Assembly (NCBI GenBank): GCA_017629275.1
Contig: JAGBXM010000046.1
Span: 1-33,799 of the forward strand
Source: Clostridia bacterium
GTDB taxonomy: Bacteria > Bacillota > Clostridia > Oscillospirales > Acutalibacteraceae
Length of the DNA stretch: 33,799 nt
Reading direction: 5' to 3'
The notes below the pieces were generated by a model. That model saw nothing but the letters and a program-made list of their open reading frames with translations, did not search any database and was not told the DNA's origin. Positions 6,409-14,854 of this stretch are shown in pieces (within the stretch, counting starts at the first letter, position 1; each line of letters opens with the position of its first letter). The position numbers and the translations under genes were made by a program.

Positions 6409-8753
6409 CCGTTTTAGAAGCTTTAAACAAAAAACGTCTTTACCTTGACGGCGGCACGGGAACCATGCTGCAGACCAAGGGTCTCAAATCGGGTGAAGGC
6501 ACCGAGGAATGGAACCTTACCCACCCCGAAGAAATAATCCGACTCCACCGCGATTATCTGACCGCGGGGTCGGATATTTTTTGCACCAACACCTTTAGTG
6601 TCAACTGCTTAAAAAAGCCGAACTATGAAGAATATATCACAGCCGCCGTAAACTGCGCCAACAAGGCGCGTGAAGGCTTTGAGGATAAATTCATCGCCTT
6701 CGATTTAGGGCCTACGGGACGGCTCTTAAAACCGCTCGGCGACCTCGATTTTGAGGATGCCGTAGAGGTTTTCGCCAAAAATATCCGCATCGCCAAAAAC
6801 TTGCCGGTTGATCTTATTATGATCGAGACTATGAACGACCTTTATGAAACCAAGGCCGCCATTATCGCCGCCAAGGAAAACTGCGACCTGCCCATTTTCG
6901 TCAGCAATGCCTTCGGTGAGGACGGCAAACTGATGACGGGTGCCGATGCCGAAACGGTTATTGAGACCCTTTGTGCGCTGGGCGTCGATGCCATCGGTAT
7001 GAACTGCTCGTTCGGTCCCGATAAAATGTTGCCTGTTGTCAAAGAATACGCCAAAAAAAGCCGTCTGCCCATCATAGTAAAGCCCAACGCAGGTCTGCCT
7101 TCGGTTGTCGACGGCAAAACGGTGTTTGACATCGACCCCGAAAAATTCAGCACAATTATGACCGAAATCGCAGAGCTCGGTGGCGCTGTTTTGGGCGGTT
7201 GTTGCGGAACGACCCCCGACCACATCAAGGCAACGGTTGAAGCGACCAAAAATATCGAGCTGAAACCTCGCAACGTAAAACGTCGCACCGCCGTCACCTC
7301 ATACACCCACACGGTCGAATTCTCAAAATCGCCCATTCTCATCGGTGAACGTATCAATCCGACGGGCAAAAAGAGGATTAAAGAGGCTTTAAGAGAAAAG
7401 AACTATTCGCTCATTCTAAACGAAGGCCTCCGTCAGGTCGAAGAGGGTGTCCATATTCTCGATGTCAACGCAGGACTGCCCGAAATAAACGAAGCCGAAG
7501 CCTTAGCGCAGATAGTTTCTGACCTTCAGAGCGTGACCGACGTGCCGTTGCAGATCGACACCTCCTCCCCCGCCTGTTTGGAAAAGGCTATGCGACGTTA
7601 TAACGGCAAACCGTTGGTCAATTCGGTCAACGGCACCAAGGACAGTATGGACGCCGTTTTCAGACTGGTCAAAAAATACGGCGGCACCGTAATCGCACTC
7701 ACCATCGGTGATCAAGGGATTCCCGAAACGGCCGAGGGCAGAGTAAAGATTGCCGCTGACATTATTAAAACCGCCCAAGAATACGGCATAGACCGTTCCG
7801 ACATCATCGTCGACCCCTTGACCATGACGGTGTCGAGCGACCCCAAAAGCGCCAACGTAACGCTCAAGGCCGTAAAAATGATAAAAGAACAACTCGGTGT
7901 TTTCACAAGCCTCGGTGTTTCCAACGTTTCGTTCGGTCTGCCCGAGCGCGACAAGATAAACTCGACCTTCTTCACTATGGCCTTGAACGCAGGTCTTGAT
8001 GCCGCCATTATGAACCCGTTTTCAGAAGCAATGATGACGGTCTACCATTCCTTTAAGGCGCTCACCGAAAAGGACGAAAACTTCACCGACTACATCACCT
8101 TTGCCGAAAAGAACGGTGTCGACACCACCGCAAAAGCCGTTGACAGAGCACTTGATCTCAAGACCGCTATATGCAAGGGTCTGTCTGCCGATGCCGAAGC
8201 CTTGACAAAACAATGCCTTGAGACGACCGACCCATTAAAGCTCATTTCCGACGAGATCGTCCCTGCTTTAAACGAAATCGGTACACTTTACGAGCAGAAA
8301 AAGGTTTATCTCCCGCAGTTGCTCATTGCTGCCGATGCCGCCTCGGCTTCGTTTGGCGTCATTAAAGAAAAGCTTCCCTCTGCGGCCGATACTTCCAAAA
8401 AAATCGTTATTGCCACCGTCAAGGGTGACATTCACGATATCGGTAAAAACATCGTCAAAGTTCTGCTTGAAAACTACGGCTTTTATATCGTAGATTTAGG
8501 TCGTGATGTTAACCCCGAAAAAATAGTCGAGGAAGCCAAAAACTGCCGCCTCGTTGCCCTCTCGGCACTTATGACCACCACTGTCCCCCAAATGGAGGAA
8601 ACCATAAAGCTATTGAGAAAATCCTCGCCCGACACCAAAATAATGGTCGGCGGCGCGGTGCTCAATCAGGAATATGCCGATATGATAGGTGCCGACTTCT
8701 ACGGTAAGGATGCTATGGATGCCGTAAGAATCGCACAAAGCCTTTTCAATTAA
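6405..8753 (+). CDS. metH: Cobalamin-dependent methionine synthase, short form
   Basis: Transfers the methyl group of 5-methyl-THF to homocysteine through methylcobalamin. The 782-residue chain has a homocysteine-binding barrel (about 1-285) with zinc ligands Cys201 and Cys266/Cys267 (GGCCGTTPDHI), a pterin-binding barrel (about 308-570, ILIGERINPTGKK), a helical cap (about 575-655) and a B12-binding domain (about 665-782) with D675-x-H677-x-x-G680, His677 being the lower cobalt ligand. The C-terminal activation domain of the 1200-residue E. coli type is absent and is supplied by the preceding gene. It is the last gene of the long + strand run and is followed by a terminator hairpin. Confidence 0.96.
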   Translation: MTVLEALNKKRLYLDGGTGTMLQTKGLKSGEGTEEWNLTHPEEIIRLHRDYLTAGSDIFCTNTFSVNCLKKPNYEEYITAAVNCANKAREGFEDKFIAFDLGPTGRLLKPLGDLDFEDAVEVFAKNIRIAKNLPVDLIMIETMNDLYETKAAIIAAKENCDLPIFVSNAFGEDGKLMTGADAETVIETLCALGVDAIGMNCSFGPDKMLPVVKEYAKKSRLPIIVKPNAGLPSVVDGKTVFDIDPEKFSTIMTEIAELGGAVLGGCCGTTPDHIKATVEATKNIELKPRNVKRRTAVTSYTHTVEFSKSPILIGERINPTGKKRIKEALREKNYSLILNEGLRQVEEGVHILDVNAGLPEINEAEALAQIVSDLQSVTDVPLQIDTSSPACLEKAMRRYNGKPLVNSVNGTKDSMDAVFRLVKKYGGTVIALTIGDQGIPETAEGRVKIAADIIKTAQEYGIDRSDIIVDPLTMTVSSDPKSANVTLKAVKMIKEQLGVFTSLGVSNVSFGLPERDKINSTFFTMALNAGLDAAIMNPFSEAMMTVYHSFKALTEKDENFTDYITFAEKNGVDTTAKAVDRALDLKTAICKGLSADAEALTKQCLETTDPLKLISDEIVPALNEIGTLYEQKKVYLPQLLIAADAASASFGVIKEKLPSAADTSKKIVIATVKGDIHDIGKNIVKVLLENYGFYIVDLGRDVNPEKIVEEAKNCRLVALSALMTTTVPQMEETIKLLRKSSPDTKIMVGGAVLNQEYADMIGADFYGKDAMDAVRIAQSLFN

Positions 8754-8769
8754 ATAAATCGACCCAAGC

Positions 8770-8802
8770 AAAACGACCGCGAAATCAATTCGCGGTCGTT
8801 TT
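8770..8802. terminator. Bidirectional hairpin terminator between metH and the SGNH gene
   Basis: A perfect 14-bp stem (AAAACGACCGCGAA with TTCGCGGTCGTTTT) around a 5-base loop. It has T-rich sequence on the 3' side and A-rich sequence on the 5' side, so it can stop both convergent genes. Confidence 0.88.
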
Positions 8803-8813
8803 AGAATTTGCAA

Positions 8814-9722
8814 TTATCTCAAATGTTTGAGCAGTTCGTAAGCATAAGTAGCGTAACCTTGAGTAGTAGGATGCACATTATCGGAACTTATTTCAACATC
8901 CCATCCTCTTGAGCTTATATAGGTCGCGTTGCCGTATTGGGCCTCAGCCTCTTTGGCACACCTTTCAATGGTGTTGCGACGCCAACCCGAACCGTCGACG
9001 GTATCGGCCGACGGCAACGCAAGAAATACGGGAGTATCACCGTAAATGCCGATAATCTTCCTGACAAACTCACGGTAAACGGTCACAAACCCGTCAACGT
9101 AAGATTCATCGGTCAGATGGTCGTTAGTACCAATCTGAATAATTATCTTGTCGTACTTTCTTTCATTCTCAAAATCAAACGGGACCATCGGCACCCTACC
9201 TTCGCACGGACTTGTCAGATAGAAAAACGCCGCCGACATACCTTTAAAAGGTGTCAATTCTTCCTTGACCTTAACGTATCCGCGGTCGACACACAAAGCC
9301 ATACTGCCCTGCGCTATGCAGGTATAGTCACAGTCAAGCTCACGCGGAATTATAACCGAATGCGAAACAGCGGAATGGGTCAACGAATCACCTATAAAAA
9401 GAATATTCTGCTTTCTTGAAGGCACAAAACCGACCGAGCCTTCGGTCTCGACACCTTTGAAAGTAACGGTGTGTGCTGTCTCGTTGGCCGTAAGACGGAC
9501 CAGCGACTTTTTACACAATTTATAAACTCCATCCTCGGCATTGACCTTTTCACCGTCGACAAAAACGCTGTATTCACCCGAACCGTCACCAAGCTTCAGA
9601 CCGAAATCGGCATCACAGAAAAACTCAACGTAGGGTCTGACCCAATGCGATTTATAACCGTTATTCGTTTTCTCCCATCGGCCGTGGTAATTAAAGCATT
9701 CGTTATTGCAGTTTATAAACAT
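8814..9722 (-). CDS. SGNH/GDSL hydrolase, CE2-like carbohydrate esterase
   Basis: A 302-residue protein with an N-terminal beta-sandwich-like part (about 1-100, HGRWEKT and HWVRPYVEFF) of the kind seen in family CE2 acetyl esterases, followed by an SGNH hydrolase. The catalytic blocks are FIGDSLTH (Ser113), QIGTND (198-201) and DNVHP (Asp281, His284). CE2 enzymes remove acetyl groups from plant or wall polysaccharides. No signal peptide is visible, so it may act on imported oligosaccharides or on an internal substrate. The start is the ATG at 9722 with AAGGAGA eight bases upstream; the in-frame start at 9746 lies before that site. It is a single-gene unit, convergent with metH and divergent from the ABC transporter. 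Confidence 0.88.
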   Translation of the reverse strand: MFINCNNECFNYHGRWEKTNNGYKSHWVRPYVEFFCDADFGLKLGDGSGEYSVFVDGEKVNAEDGVYKLCKKSLVRLTANETAHTVTFKGVETEGSVGFVPSRKQNILFIGDSLTHSAVSHSVIIPRELDCDYTCIAQGSMALCVDRGYVKVKEELTPFKGMSAAFFYLTSPCEGRVPMVPFDFENERKYDKIIIQIGTNDHLTDESYVDGFVTVYREFVRKIIGIYGDTPVFLALPSADTVDGSGWRRNTIERCAKEAEAQYGNATYISSRGWDVEISSDNVHPTTQGYATYAYELLKHLR

Positions 9723-9772
9723 TTTACCTGTCTCCTTGCTTGACAATTTTCTCGGTATGTATTATCCTAAAC

Positions 9773-9801
9773 TTGAGACATGATTTCTCAATGAATACAA
9801 T
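9773..9801 (+). promoter_or_regulatory. Predicted promoter of the ABC transporter
   Basis: TTGAGA (9773-9778), a 17-base spacer, then TACAAT (9796-9801). The -35 is itself half of an inverted repeat, TTGAGA-N7-TCTCAA (9773-9791). Confidence 0.55.
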
Positions 9802-9815
9802 TATAATTATATTCA
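9792..9815. promoter_or_regulatory. 24-bp palindrome over the ABC transporter -10 region (operator candidate)
   Basis: The 24 bases starting TGAATACAATTA and ending TATATTCA form an almost perfect inverted repeat with one mismatched pair. It covers the predicted -10 box, which is where a dimeric repressor would block transcription. No regulator gene is adjacent, so the binding protein is unknown. Confidence 0.55.
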
Positions 9816-9855
9816 TTTGCGGCCAAATTTCAACACTTTTTGAGGAGAAAGAATT

Positions 9856-12681
9856 ATGCTTGAAATTAAAGAACTTGTCAAGGTTTATAAACCTAAAAAA
9901 GGTGTTCCTGTCAAGGCGCTTGACGGTGTCAACATCAAATTCCCCACACACGGAATGGTCTTTTTATTGGGCAAATCGGGTTGCGGCAAATCCACCCTTT
10001 TGAACCTTTTAGGCGGACTTGACCGTTACACCTCGGGTGAAATCATCATCAAGGGTGTGTCGTCAAAGAAATTCCGTCAGAGTCACTTTGACTCCTACCG
10101 TAACACCTATGTCGGTTTCATTTTCCAGGAATACAATATTTTGGACGAATTTTCGGTCGGTGCCAACGTGGCATTAGCGTTACAACTTCAGGGTCAGAAG
10201 GCCACCGATGAAGCTATAAATAATATTCTTCGTGAAGTCGATCTCGACGGCTACGGCAACCGCAAACCGAACGAACTGTCGGGCGGTCAGAAACAGCGTG
10301 TCGCCATTGCCCGTGCGTTGGTCAAAAACCCCGAGATCATTATGGCCGACGAACCGACCGGCGCTCTCGACTCGACAACGGGTAAACAGGTTCTCGAAAC
10401 ACTCAAAAAGCTCTCGCGTGACAAACTCGTCATAGTTGTATCGCACGACCGCGAGTTTGCCGAAAACTATGCCGACCGTATAATCGAACTTGCCGACGGT
10501 AAGGTCATCAGCGACGTTGTCCCTGAGATAGACAACGATTTCAACGTATCCGACGGCCTGAACTACAACGGCAACACCATCGACGTGCCCCAAGGCTACC
10601 ACCTGACCGAAGAGGACCGCAAGGCCATCAACGAATATATCGACTCACTCAAAAGCGGTGTTACGCTCAACGTTAAGTCGGGCGCCAACGCCACAACCAG
10701 AAGGTTTAAAAACACCGATACTTCAAATTTAAAGCTTGATGACGGCTCTAAGTTCAAACTTATCAAATCAAAACTGCCGTTGAAGTATGCCTTTAAAATG
10801 GGTGCCAACGCACTGAAATTCAAAAAGGTGCGCCTTGCGTTTACCATTCTTTTGTCCTTCATTGCGTTCACGCTGTTCGGCCTTGCCGACACCTGCGGTG
10901 CATATAACCATATAAAAACCTGCACCAACTCGCTTATCGACTCCGAAATAAAATACGCATCCATCGTAAGATCAATTCGCGAGGGCGAAGGATTGAACGA
11001 ATATTGGAACGAATGGAACACATTTTTCAACGATCAGGAAATAGCTGAACTGAACAAGAAATCCAACCACGAGTTCCACGGCGTTTTTGTTCCGCAAAAC
11101 ACCGACCTCAGTTTCCGCGGTTACTTCAACAACGAGTACGAATTCACCAAAAGCGGCACCAACATTTACACCGAATCTTTCTCGGGCTTTGTAGAGTTCA
11201 CCGAAGACGATGCCAATAAACTCGGCTACCGCGTTCTAGCGGGCAAACTTCCCGACGGCGCCAAGGACGAGATCGCCATCAGTGAATACGTCTTTGAAAC
11301 CTTCAAAAAAGCAGGTTATATCGATCCGTTTGCCCCTACCGACGACAAGTACGCCGATAAAGACAAAATCGACCCCAATAACGGTAAGATCAAATATGAA
11401 ACCGTCAGTGACTATAAAGATATGGTCGGCAAAAAGATCAGATTGTATGGCACCGAATTTACCGTTACGGGCATTGTGGATACCGGACTTGACCTCTCCC
11501 GCTACGAGGTTTTGACCGAGGATCAGTCCAAGCTTGACACCAAGGATATGTTGGTCAACTATATTCTAATGAGCGAACTTAACAGCGCTTCAGATTACAG
11601 CTACGCCGCCACCGCTATGCTCGGCAAGGGCGGTATTGCCAACCTCCTGTCCAAAAACGTGGTTCCTTCACAGCTCAACCACGGCAGCATCGATATCAAC
11701 TTCGGTGAAGATATGTGGATGTATTACCAGTCGGTTGCTTCTTTAAAAGAAATGTCCAAGGTCTCCTTGACCTGGGTCGACGGTGAAAAGACCACCCTTT
11801 CAGATGACGAAATGATTATGCCGTATGATGCCTTGATAGGCTACGTCGACCTGTCGGCCTACCGCGACGATTCCATCGGCTTTGAGACCGACGAGGAGTA
11901 CAGAAAATACGAAGCCTCGCTTATGGTCAAGGCACTCAAGGACAAAACCTTCACGCTGCACTACTACGACCACTACGAAGGTGGGAAAAATGAATATCAG
12001 ATGAAGGTCGTCGGCTTTACCACTCCTACCGCCGATATGTATGATTATGAAAACGGCGGCTCACTTAACGCTATCGGTATCAGCGATGCCCTCATCGACC
12101 GTTTCACCAAGGGCAACAACGGTATCTACCGCTTTGCGGTATCCGATATGCCCGAAACCAAAGAATCTGTCCGCAATCTGGTCAAGTTCTGCTATGCCGA
12201 GGACGGAGACATTAGATACCCCTTACAGAACGCCGTCACCTACGAGCTTGATACCGTTAACGAAATGCTGCAAACCATGTCCAAGGTATTCCTCTACATC
12301 GGTCTCGGCTTCGCAGTGTTTGCTTCACTGATGCTTTCCAACTTCATTGCCACCAGTGTTTCGCACAAAAAACGTGAAATCGGTATTTTGCGCGCCATCG
12401 GTTCGAGAAGCAACGACGTATTCCGTATCTTCTTTGCCGAAAGTTTTATCATCGCTATGATAAACTTTGTATTGGCGGTAATAGGCACAGGCGTTGTGAC
12501 CTTCATTGTCAATAATCTTTTGAGAAATCAGGTCGGCATACTCATCACCATTCTGTCCTTCGGTGTAAGACAGATAGTTCTTCTGTTGGCGTTAAGCCTT
12601 ATCGTTGCCGCAGTCTCAAGCTTTATCCCCGTAAAACGAATTGCCTCCAAGCGTCCCATTGACGCCATCCGCGACCGATAA
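9856..12681 (+). CDS. ABC transporter, ATPase fused to FtsX-type permease
   Basis: A 941-residue single chain. The ATPase part (about 1-220) has Walker A GKSGCGKST (39-47), signature LSGGQ (141-145), Walker B IIMADEPTGALD (161-172) and H-loop His197. After a linker come a first membrane helix (about 326-344), a large extracytoplasmic region of about 460 residues, and three C-terminal helices (about 811-830, 863-885, 905-925) with REIGILRAIGSRSNDVFRIFFAE, typical of FtsX/MacB permeases. The family mostly does mechanical work across the membrane, such as peptide resistance or lipoprotein handling, rather than nutrient uptake. No sensor kinase pair is adjacent. GAGGAG lies upstream of ATG 9856. 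A homodimer would complete the transporter; the substrate is unknown. Confidence 0.93.
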   Translation: MLEIKELVKVYKPKKGVPVKALDGVNIKFPTHGMVFLLGKSGCGKSTLLNLLGGLDRYTSGEIIIKGVSSKKFRQSHFDSYRNTYVGFIFQEYNILDEFSVGANVALALQLQGQKATDEAINNILREVDLDGYGNRKPNELSGGQKQRVAIARALVKNPEIIMADEPTGALDSTTGKQVLETLKKLSRDKLVIVVSHDREFAENYADRIIELADGKVISDVVPEIDNDFNVSDGLNYNGNTIDVPQGYHLTEEDRKAINEYIDSLKSGVTLNVKSGANATTRRFKNTDTSNLKLDDGSKFKLIKSKLPLKYAFKMGANALKFKKVRLAFTILLSFIAFTLFGLADTCGAYNHIKTCTNSLIDSEIKYASIVRSIREGEGLNEYWNEWNTFFNDQEIAELNKKSNHEFHGVFVPQNTDLSFRGYFNNEYEFTKSGTNIYTESFSGFVEFTEDDANKLGYRVLAGKLPDGAKDEIAISEYVFETFKKAGYIDPFAPTDDKYADKDKIDPNNGKIKYETVSDYKDMVGKKIRLYGTEFTVTGIVDTGLDLSRYEVLTEDQSKLDTKDMLVNYILMSELNSASDYSYAATAMLGKGGIANLLSKNVVPSQLNHGSIDINFGEDMWMYYQSVASLKEMSKVSLTWVDGEKTTLSDDEMIMPYDALIGYVDLSAYRDDSIGFETDEEYRKYEASLMVKALKDKTFTLHYYDHYEGGKNEYQMKVVGFTTPTADMYDYENGGSLNAIGISDALIDRFTKGNNGIYRFAVSDMPETKESVRNLVKFCYAEDGDIRYPLQNAVTYELDTVNEMLQTMSKVFLYIGLGFAVFASLMLSNFIATSVSHKKREIGILRAIGSRSNDVFRIFFAESFIIAMINFVLAVIGTGVVTFIVNNLLRNQVGILITILSFGVRQIVLLLALSLIVAAVSSFIPVKRIASKRPIDAIRDR

Positions 12682-12693
12682 AGTATAGATACT

Positions 12694-12735
12694 AAAGTCC
12701 TGAGCGAACTTCGGTTCACTCAGGACTTTATTTTT
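12694..12735. terminator. Hairpin terminator between the ABC transporter and the FAD oxidoreductase
   Basis: An 11-bp stem (AAAGTCCTGAG with CTCAGGACTTT) with an imperfect inner extension, followed by ATTTTTTATTATTTT. It lies between convergent genes and may serve both. Confidence 0.88.
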
Positions 12736-12754
12736 TATTATTTTAAACTGTCAT

Positions 12755-13984
12755 TTATTTCTTTATCAGATTTATCAGTTCATTAGGAACGTCACGCACC
12801 GAGCATTTGTGCTTTGAAGCATAGGCGGCCGCCTTGCCTGCCGCCTCACCCATTGCGCAACAGTTGCCCGTAACCCTGTAAGAAGCCATTGCAATATGCG
12901 TACCTGAAATACTGCGACCCGCAACCAAAAGACCTTCAAAGCCTTTGGGAATAAGTGAACGGAAAGGTATCTGATAAGGCTTGGTATGTATAACCGTCTG
13001 CTTTGTGGCTTTTGAATCGTGAATGTCAATACCAAAACCACAGGTGCAAATACCGTCCGGGAATTTTGCTCCGTTCAAAAGGTCATCTTCATTGAGGGTA
13101 TATTCGCCGACGATACGGCGCGATTCACGGACACCCAACAACGGTGCGGCGCCAATCAACGACATATCTTTAAAATCCTCATCATAATTTTTCAAGGCCT
13201 CAAATGCCGTTATCATCTGTTGTCTGCCTTCCATAACAGCCTTTGTTCGGTCCGAAGCGCTCAACGGGTCATATCCCCTCATATGGGTCAACTGCACGTT
13301 GGCGAAGTCGGAATTGGGCGCAGGTATAAGATACGGCACCTTAAACGGCAGGTGGTTACCCTTGCCTTCCTTTAGGAATGCCGTCTCACAAACGTCGTAC
13401 ATTATAAGTCCGTCACGATATTTTTCGGGGAAACCGCATACCATAAACATCTGTGTCATTGCCTGACAGTCAGTATAGTCACCGTTCTCACCTATCTGCC
13501 ACTGAACTCCTGCGTCGGCACAAAGCGTGGCATCTCCCGTTGCATCAACAAACACGTCGGCCTCATAGTAAGAAATGCCCTCAATATTGCTGACGTAAAC
13601 ACCCTTTACCCTGTTTTCCTCGCATTCACAACCGATGTAATGGGTATCATAAAGCACATTGACACCTGCTTCGGCACTTTTCTCCTCAAGTAACAGCTTC
13701 ATATATTCAAATATAAAGCTTTTGTCCCAAAAGCCACCGAAGGCGTTACGCTCTTTCAATCCGTCAACCAATTCACGCATAATGCCCTTTTTGTTGATAC
13801 CATCGAAAAGCGGGTTCATAAAGCCACCTGCCCACATTCCGCCAAGAGCGTTTTGAGCCTCAATAACAAGCGCTTTTGCGCCCATTCTTGCGGCGGCAAT
13901 GCCTGCAGGCGCACCCGAAGGGCCGCCACCTACAACAATGACGTCATAACGTTCTTTGCATTTTACTTTAGAGTTGAGATCCAT
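12755..13984 (-). CDS. FAD-dependent oxidoreductase (FAD_oxidored type)
   Basis: A 409-residue flavoprotein. The N-terminal Rossmann fold has VIVVGGGPSGAPAGIAAARMG (motif at 19-24) followed by the acidic strand end ALVIEAQ. ALGGMWAGGFMNPLFDG follows, typical of the PF12831-like group. VDATGDATLCADAGV is the second FAD contact, and near the C-terminus GLLVAGRSISGTHIAMASYRVTGNCCAMGEAAGKAAA gives the closing FAD-binding block. Many relatives are annotated only as FAD-dependent oxidoreductases near carbohydrate genes; the substrate here is not known. It is transcribed divergently from an AraC regulator whose promoter abuts its own, which suggests local control. No signal peptide. Confidence 0.9.
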   Translation of the reverse strand: MDLNSKVKCKERYDVIVVGGGPSGAPAGIAAARMGAKALVIEAQNALGGMWAGGFMNPLFDGINKKGIMRELVDGLKERNAFGGFWDKSFIFEYMKLLLEEKSAEAGVNVLYDTHYIGCECEENRVKGVYVSNIEGISYYEADVFVDATGDATLCADAGVQWQIGENGDYTDCQAMTQMFMVCGFPEKYRDGLIMYDVCETAFLKEGKGNHLPFKVPYLIPAPNSDFANVQLTHMRGYDPLSASDRTKAVMEGRQQMITAFEALKNYDEDFKDMSLIGAAPLLGVRESRRIVGEYTLNEDDLLNGAKFPDGICTCGFGIDIHDSKATKQTVIHTKPYQIPFRSLIPKGFEGLLVAGRSISGTHIAMASYRVTGNCCAMGEAAGKAAAYASKHKCSVRDVPNELINLIKK

Positions 13985-14017
13985 TTATAATTACCCCATT
14001 TACCTTGAATTTCTTTA

Positions 14018-14046
14018 ATTATGTAAGAAATATCTTGATTTTTCAA
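14018..14046 (-). promoter_or_regulatory. Predicted promoter of the FAD oxidoreductase
   Basis: Read on the minus strand: TTGAAA (14046-14041), a 17-base spacer, CATAAT (14023-14018). Its -35 touches the -35 of the divergent araC-type promoter. Confidence 0.55.
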
Positions 14047-14062
14047 TAGAAAAAATTATAAT
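14035..14062 (+). promoter_or_regulatory. Predicted promoter of the AraC-family regulator
   Basis: TTGATT (14035-14040), a 16-base spacer, TATAAT (14057-14062). The leader to the ATG at 14105 is about 36 bases. Confidence 0.55.
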
Positions 14063-14104
14063 AAATATGGACAAAACTTTAACAAAAGGCGGTTGAGGTC
14101 AACA

Positions 14105-14848
14105 ATGTTACCCGAAATTTCACTGTTTGCTCATTTTAAAAATAAACCCGATTTCCAATACGAGGTCGAAGCCTATTCGTCGAACGTTTTGTTCATATTA
14201 AAATCGGGTCGGTTTGAGTTTTTAAACTCGGACGGTCAAACGCAAACCGTCACCGAGGGTGAGGCTGTATTTTGTCCAAAAGGCTTCCCTTTTCGTAGAA
14301 ATGTTATATCCCCTGTTGACCTGTTTATGATAAAATTTGATTGTTTGAGCCGTATGCCGTCGAAAACGGTTGTAACCTCTGCCGACAACCGCGTTTTTGA
14401 AAGCCTAAAAAAAACACAGTCTGCATTTTGCACCGCCCCGAATATCGACCGTTTGACCGAACACTATTGTATTGACGCTTGCCTTGAGATTTGCTCGCAA
14501 CTTTCAGAAGATTCCGACCAAACCGTATCAAAACTTCCCGAAAACGTAGAATCGTTTTTAAACGAGCATTTCACCCACAACGTCACCAACGACGTGTTGT
14601 GCGAGCTTATGCATTGCTCCGAAGCCACAATGATTGCCACTTTTAAAAAGGCAACAAAAAAGACGCCGCAGCAGTTTATAACCGAAAAACGGCTAAAACT
14701 TGCACGACGTCTCTTGACCGATACCGATGAAAATATTAACATTATTGCCGAAAAGTGCGGTTTTTCGGACCCTTTATATTTCAGCAGAGCCTTTAAAAAC
14801 CACACCCATCTCACCGCAACCGAATTCCGCAGAAAATACCGAATATAA
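14105..14848 (+). CDS. AraC-family transcriptional regulator with cupin sensor
   Basis: A 247-residue regulator. The N-terminal half looks like the small beta-barrel sensor of AraC proteins (FLNSDGQTQTVTEGEAVFCPKGFPF is the cupin-like stretch). The C-terminal 100 residues hold two helix-turn-helix units, ending in the family signature INIIAEKCGFSDPLYFSRAFKNHTHLTATEFRRKY. Such proteins usually activate a neighbouring gene in response to a sugar or other small molecule. The divergent FAD oxidoreductase is the obvious target. The start chosen is ATG 14105 with GAGG six bases upstream; a TTG at 14093 is in frame but lies before that site. It ends only six bases from the convergent EamA gene, with no terminator between them. 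Confidence 0.9.
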   Translation: MLPEISLFAHFKNKPDFQYEVEAYSSNVLFILKSGRFEFLNSDGQTQTVTEGEAVFCPKGFPFRRNVISPVDLFMIKFDCLSRMPSKTVVTSADNRVFESLKKTQSAFCTAPNIDRLTEHYCIDACLEICSQLSEDSDQTVSKLPENVESFLNEHFTHNVTNDVLCELMHCSEATMIATFKKATKKTPQQFITEKRLKLARRLLTDTDENINIIAEKCGFSDPLYFSRAFKNHTHLTATEFRRKYRI

Positions 14849-14854
14849 TAAAAC

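Noticed and set aside
6726..7369. Two long minus-strand frames (165 and 175 residues) opposite metH
   Set aside because: Both lie within the MetH homocysteine and pterin domains, whose motifs are intact; no start signals or known motifs on the minus strand.
9740..10003. 87-residue + strand frame at the start of the ABC transporter gene
   Set aside because: It overlaps the promoter, palindrome and first codons of the transporter in another frame and has no ribosome binding site or motif.
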